From contig DATLQU010000034.1 of NCBI GenBank assembly GCA_035535015.1, forward strand, positions 36,951-100,950: DNA of 64,000 nt, written 5' to 3'. This document shows positions 63,436-64,000 of the stretch, piece after piece; within the stretch, counting starts at the first letter, position 1; each line of letters begins with the position of its first letter. The notes below the pieces were generated by a model, which was not told the DNA's origin, did not search any database, and saw only the letters and a list, made by a program, of their open reading frames with translations. The position numbers were made by a program, and so were the translations under genes. Source of the DNA: Palsa-661 sp035535015. Its GTDB lineage: Bacteria > Actinomycetota > Acidimicrobiia > Acidimicrobiales > UBA8190.

Positions 63436-63809
63436 CATGAACTCCCGTATTACTACGGGCATAGACTATACCTTCACCCTATTTCTAGGGGCCGGCGTGT
63501 CATGGCGTCCGTGAATGTTGGAGATCTCCAACTGTTTATGACGCCATCCCTTCGCTGTGGCTAGCGAAGAAGTCGTTACAGGGGCACAACACTCCCATGC
63601 TACGCAGATGTTGCTCGACATCCGCGGCGAATATCCGCTTCCTTTTCGAATAGTTTAGGGTCGGAAACGCCAACCTTCTGACGGTTCCCTATTGTGTTGG
63701 CCTTCCCTCGGTATTGCCCTGAAAAGACGTTCGGTGGTCTTAATCAGGGTTTCACCGATATGAGCCGGTGTGCACCTAGGAATTACTCCCTAGGGACGCA
63801 GTGATAACT
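63436..63809 (-). ncRNA. ORF-less group I intron at 23S U2593/C2594
   Basis: A 374-nt intron. It follows U2593 and ends in G (63436). P1 pairs exon GAACGU with intron GCGUCC (one A-C mismatch, U-G at the splice site), and the adjoining intron UCAC can pair with GUGA of the next exon as P10. The S element 'GAAGGTATAGTC' (63475-63464) is hallmark P7 sequence; the partner GACT lies in 'GTAACGACTTC'. P8 is CTTCGCT...AGCGAAG, and a P9-like hairpin CCCGTA-GTAA-TACGGG (63459-63444) has a GNRA loop. No reading frame of note is present. The site is that of the I-CreI intron of Chlamydomonas. Confidence 0.87.
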
Positions 63810-63832
63810 ACGTTCTAAACCCAGCTCGCGTA

Positions 63833-63868
<36 letters not shown>

Positions 63869-63869
63869 G

Positions 63870-63915
<46 letters not shown>

Positions 63916-63945
63916 TCCCGTCGATATGGACTCTTGGGGAAGATA

Positions 63946-63984
<39 letters not shown>

Positions 63985-64000
63985 CGGCGCTTCCACAAGC

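Noticed and set aside
62678..63809. A single 1.1-kb intron at L2593 containing the endonuclease gene
   Set aside because: The 3' exon then would have to begin CGUGAGACAGU at the end of the insertion, but the sequence there is UCGGUCC; CGTGAGACAGT is found at 63435-63425 and each flank has its own splice signals and P7 strand.
62678..63809. Archaeal-type (bulge-helix-bulge) rRNA introns, which also encode LAGLIDADG proteins
   Set aside because: Both insertions have group I core sequences (P7 strands, P1 with U-G, terminal G) and no bulge-helix-bulge is evident at the junctions.

Overview
The window is a high-GC bacterial chromosome segment, most likely from an actinobacterium near the class Acidimicrobiia. 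This placement is an inference. It rests on F420 biosynthesis next to a PPOX/F420-type oxidoreductase, a gcvH-FHA-ftsR-DUF151 block also known from mycobacteria, several genes with a TAnnnT -10 element 6-7 nt before the start codon (leaderless), many GTG starts, and a secreted protein built of 'YWLVxSDGGVFxFGDA' repeats that I associate with that class.

Layout. 1-2.4 kb: end of fbiC and a LOG-family gene. 2.5-6.3 kb: a frame-broken membrane protein, an acyltransferase with an EAV-repeat N-terminus, a small helical protein and an acyl-CoA synthetase. 6.4-18.7 kb: metabolic and cell-envelope genes (PPOX, NlpC/P60, phosphotriesterase-like, CPBP protease, TrmO-like, three SDRs, a decayed amine oxidase, a lipoprotein esterase, a beta-helix surface protein, VOC, DUF4287). 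18.7-24.8 kb: gltBD. 24.9-28.0 kb: thiO-thiS-thiG-thiD. 28-36 kb: Thr-rich anchored protein, a decayed ECF sigma factor, secreted and membrane proteins, an S9 peptidase and a YhdH-like reductase. 35.9-43.1 kb (minus strand): DUF4232, DUF151, hpt, ftsR, FHA, gcvH, a sugar nucleotidyltransferase/mutase fusion, pgsA. 43.2-53.1 kb: DUF1015, korAB, fbaB, an MFS transporter, threonine aldolase, a TPR protein. 53.2-61.2 kb: a complete peptide-type ABC transporter with two substrate-binding lipoproteins. 61.3-62.1 kb: a PrmC-like methyltransferase.

The last 1.9 kb is the 3' end of an rRNA operon on the minus strand (23S, 5S, terminator) and holds the most striking feature. Helix 93 of the 23S peptidyl-transferase centre is interrupted twice. 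A 374-nt group I intron without an ORF sits after U2593 (E. coli numbering), the insertion site of the I-CreI intron of Chlamydomonas chloroplasts. A second, 747-nt group I intron sits after U2604 and encodes an I-CreI-like single-motif LAGLIDADG endonuclease. Only 11 nt of exon lie between them. Joining the three exon pieces restores the universal 2580-2611 sequence exactly. The micro-exon divides into 5 nt facing P10 of the first intron and 6 nt that form P1 of the second.

Smaller themes are short tandem duplications that begin in the last codons of unrelated genes and sometimes include the stop codon, and several decayed genes (a frame-broken membrane protein, a flavin amine oxidase, an ECF sigma factor).
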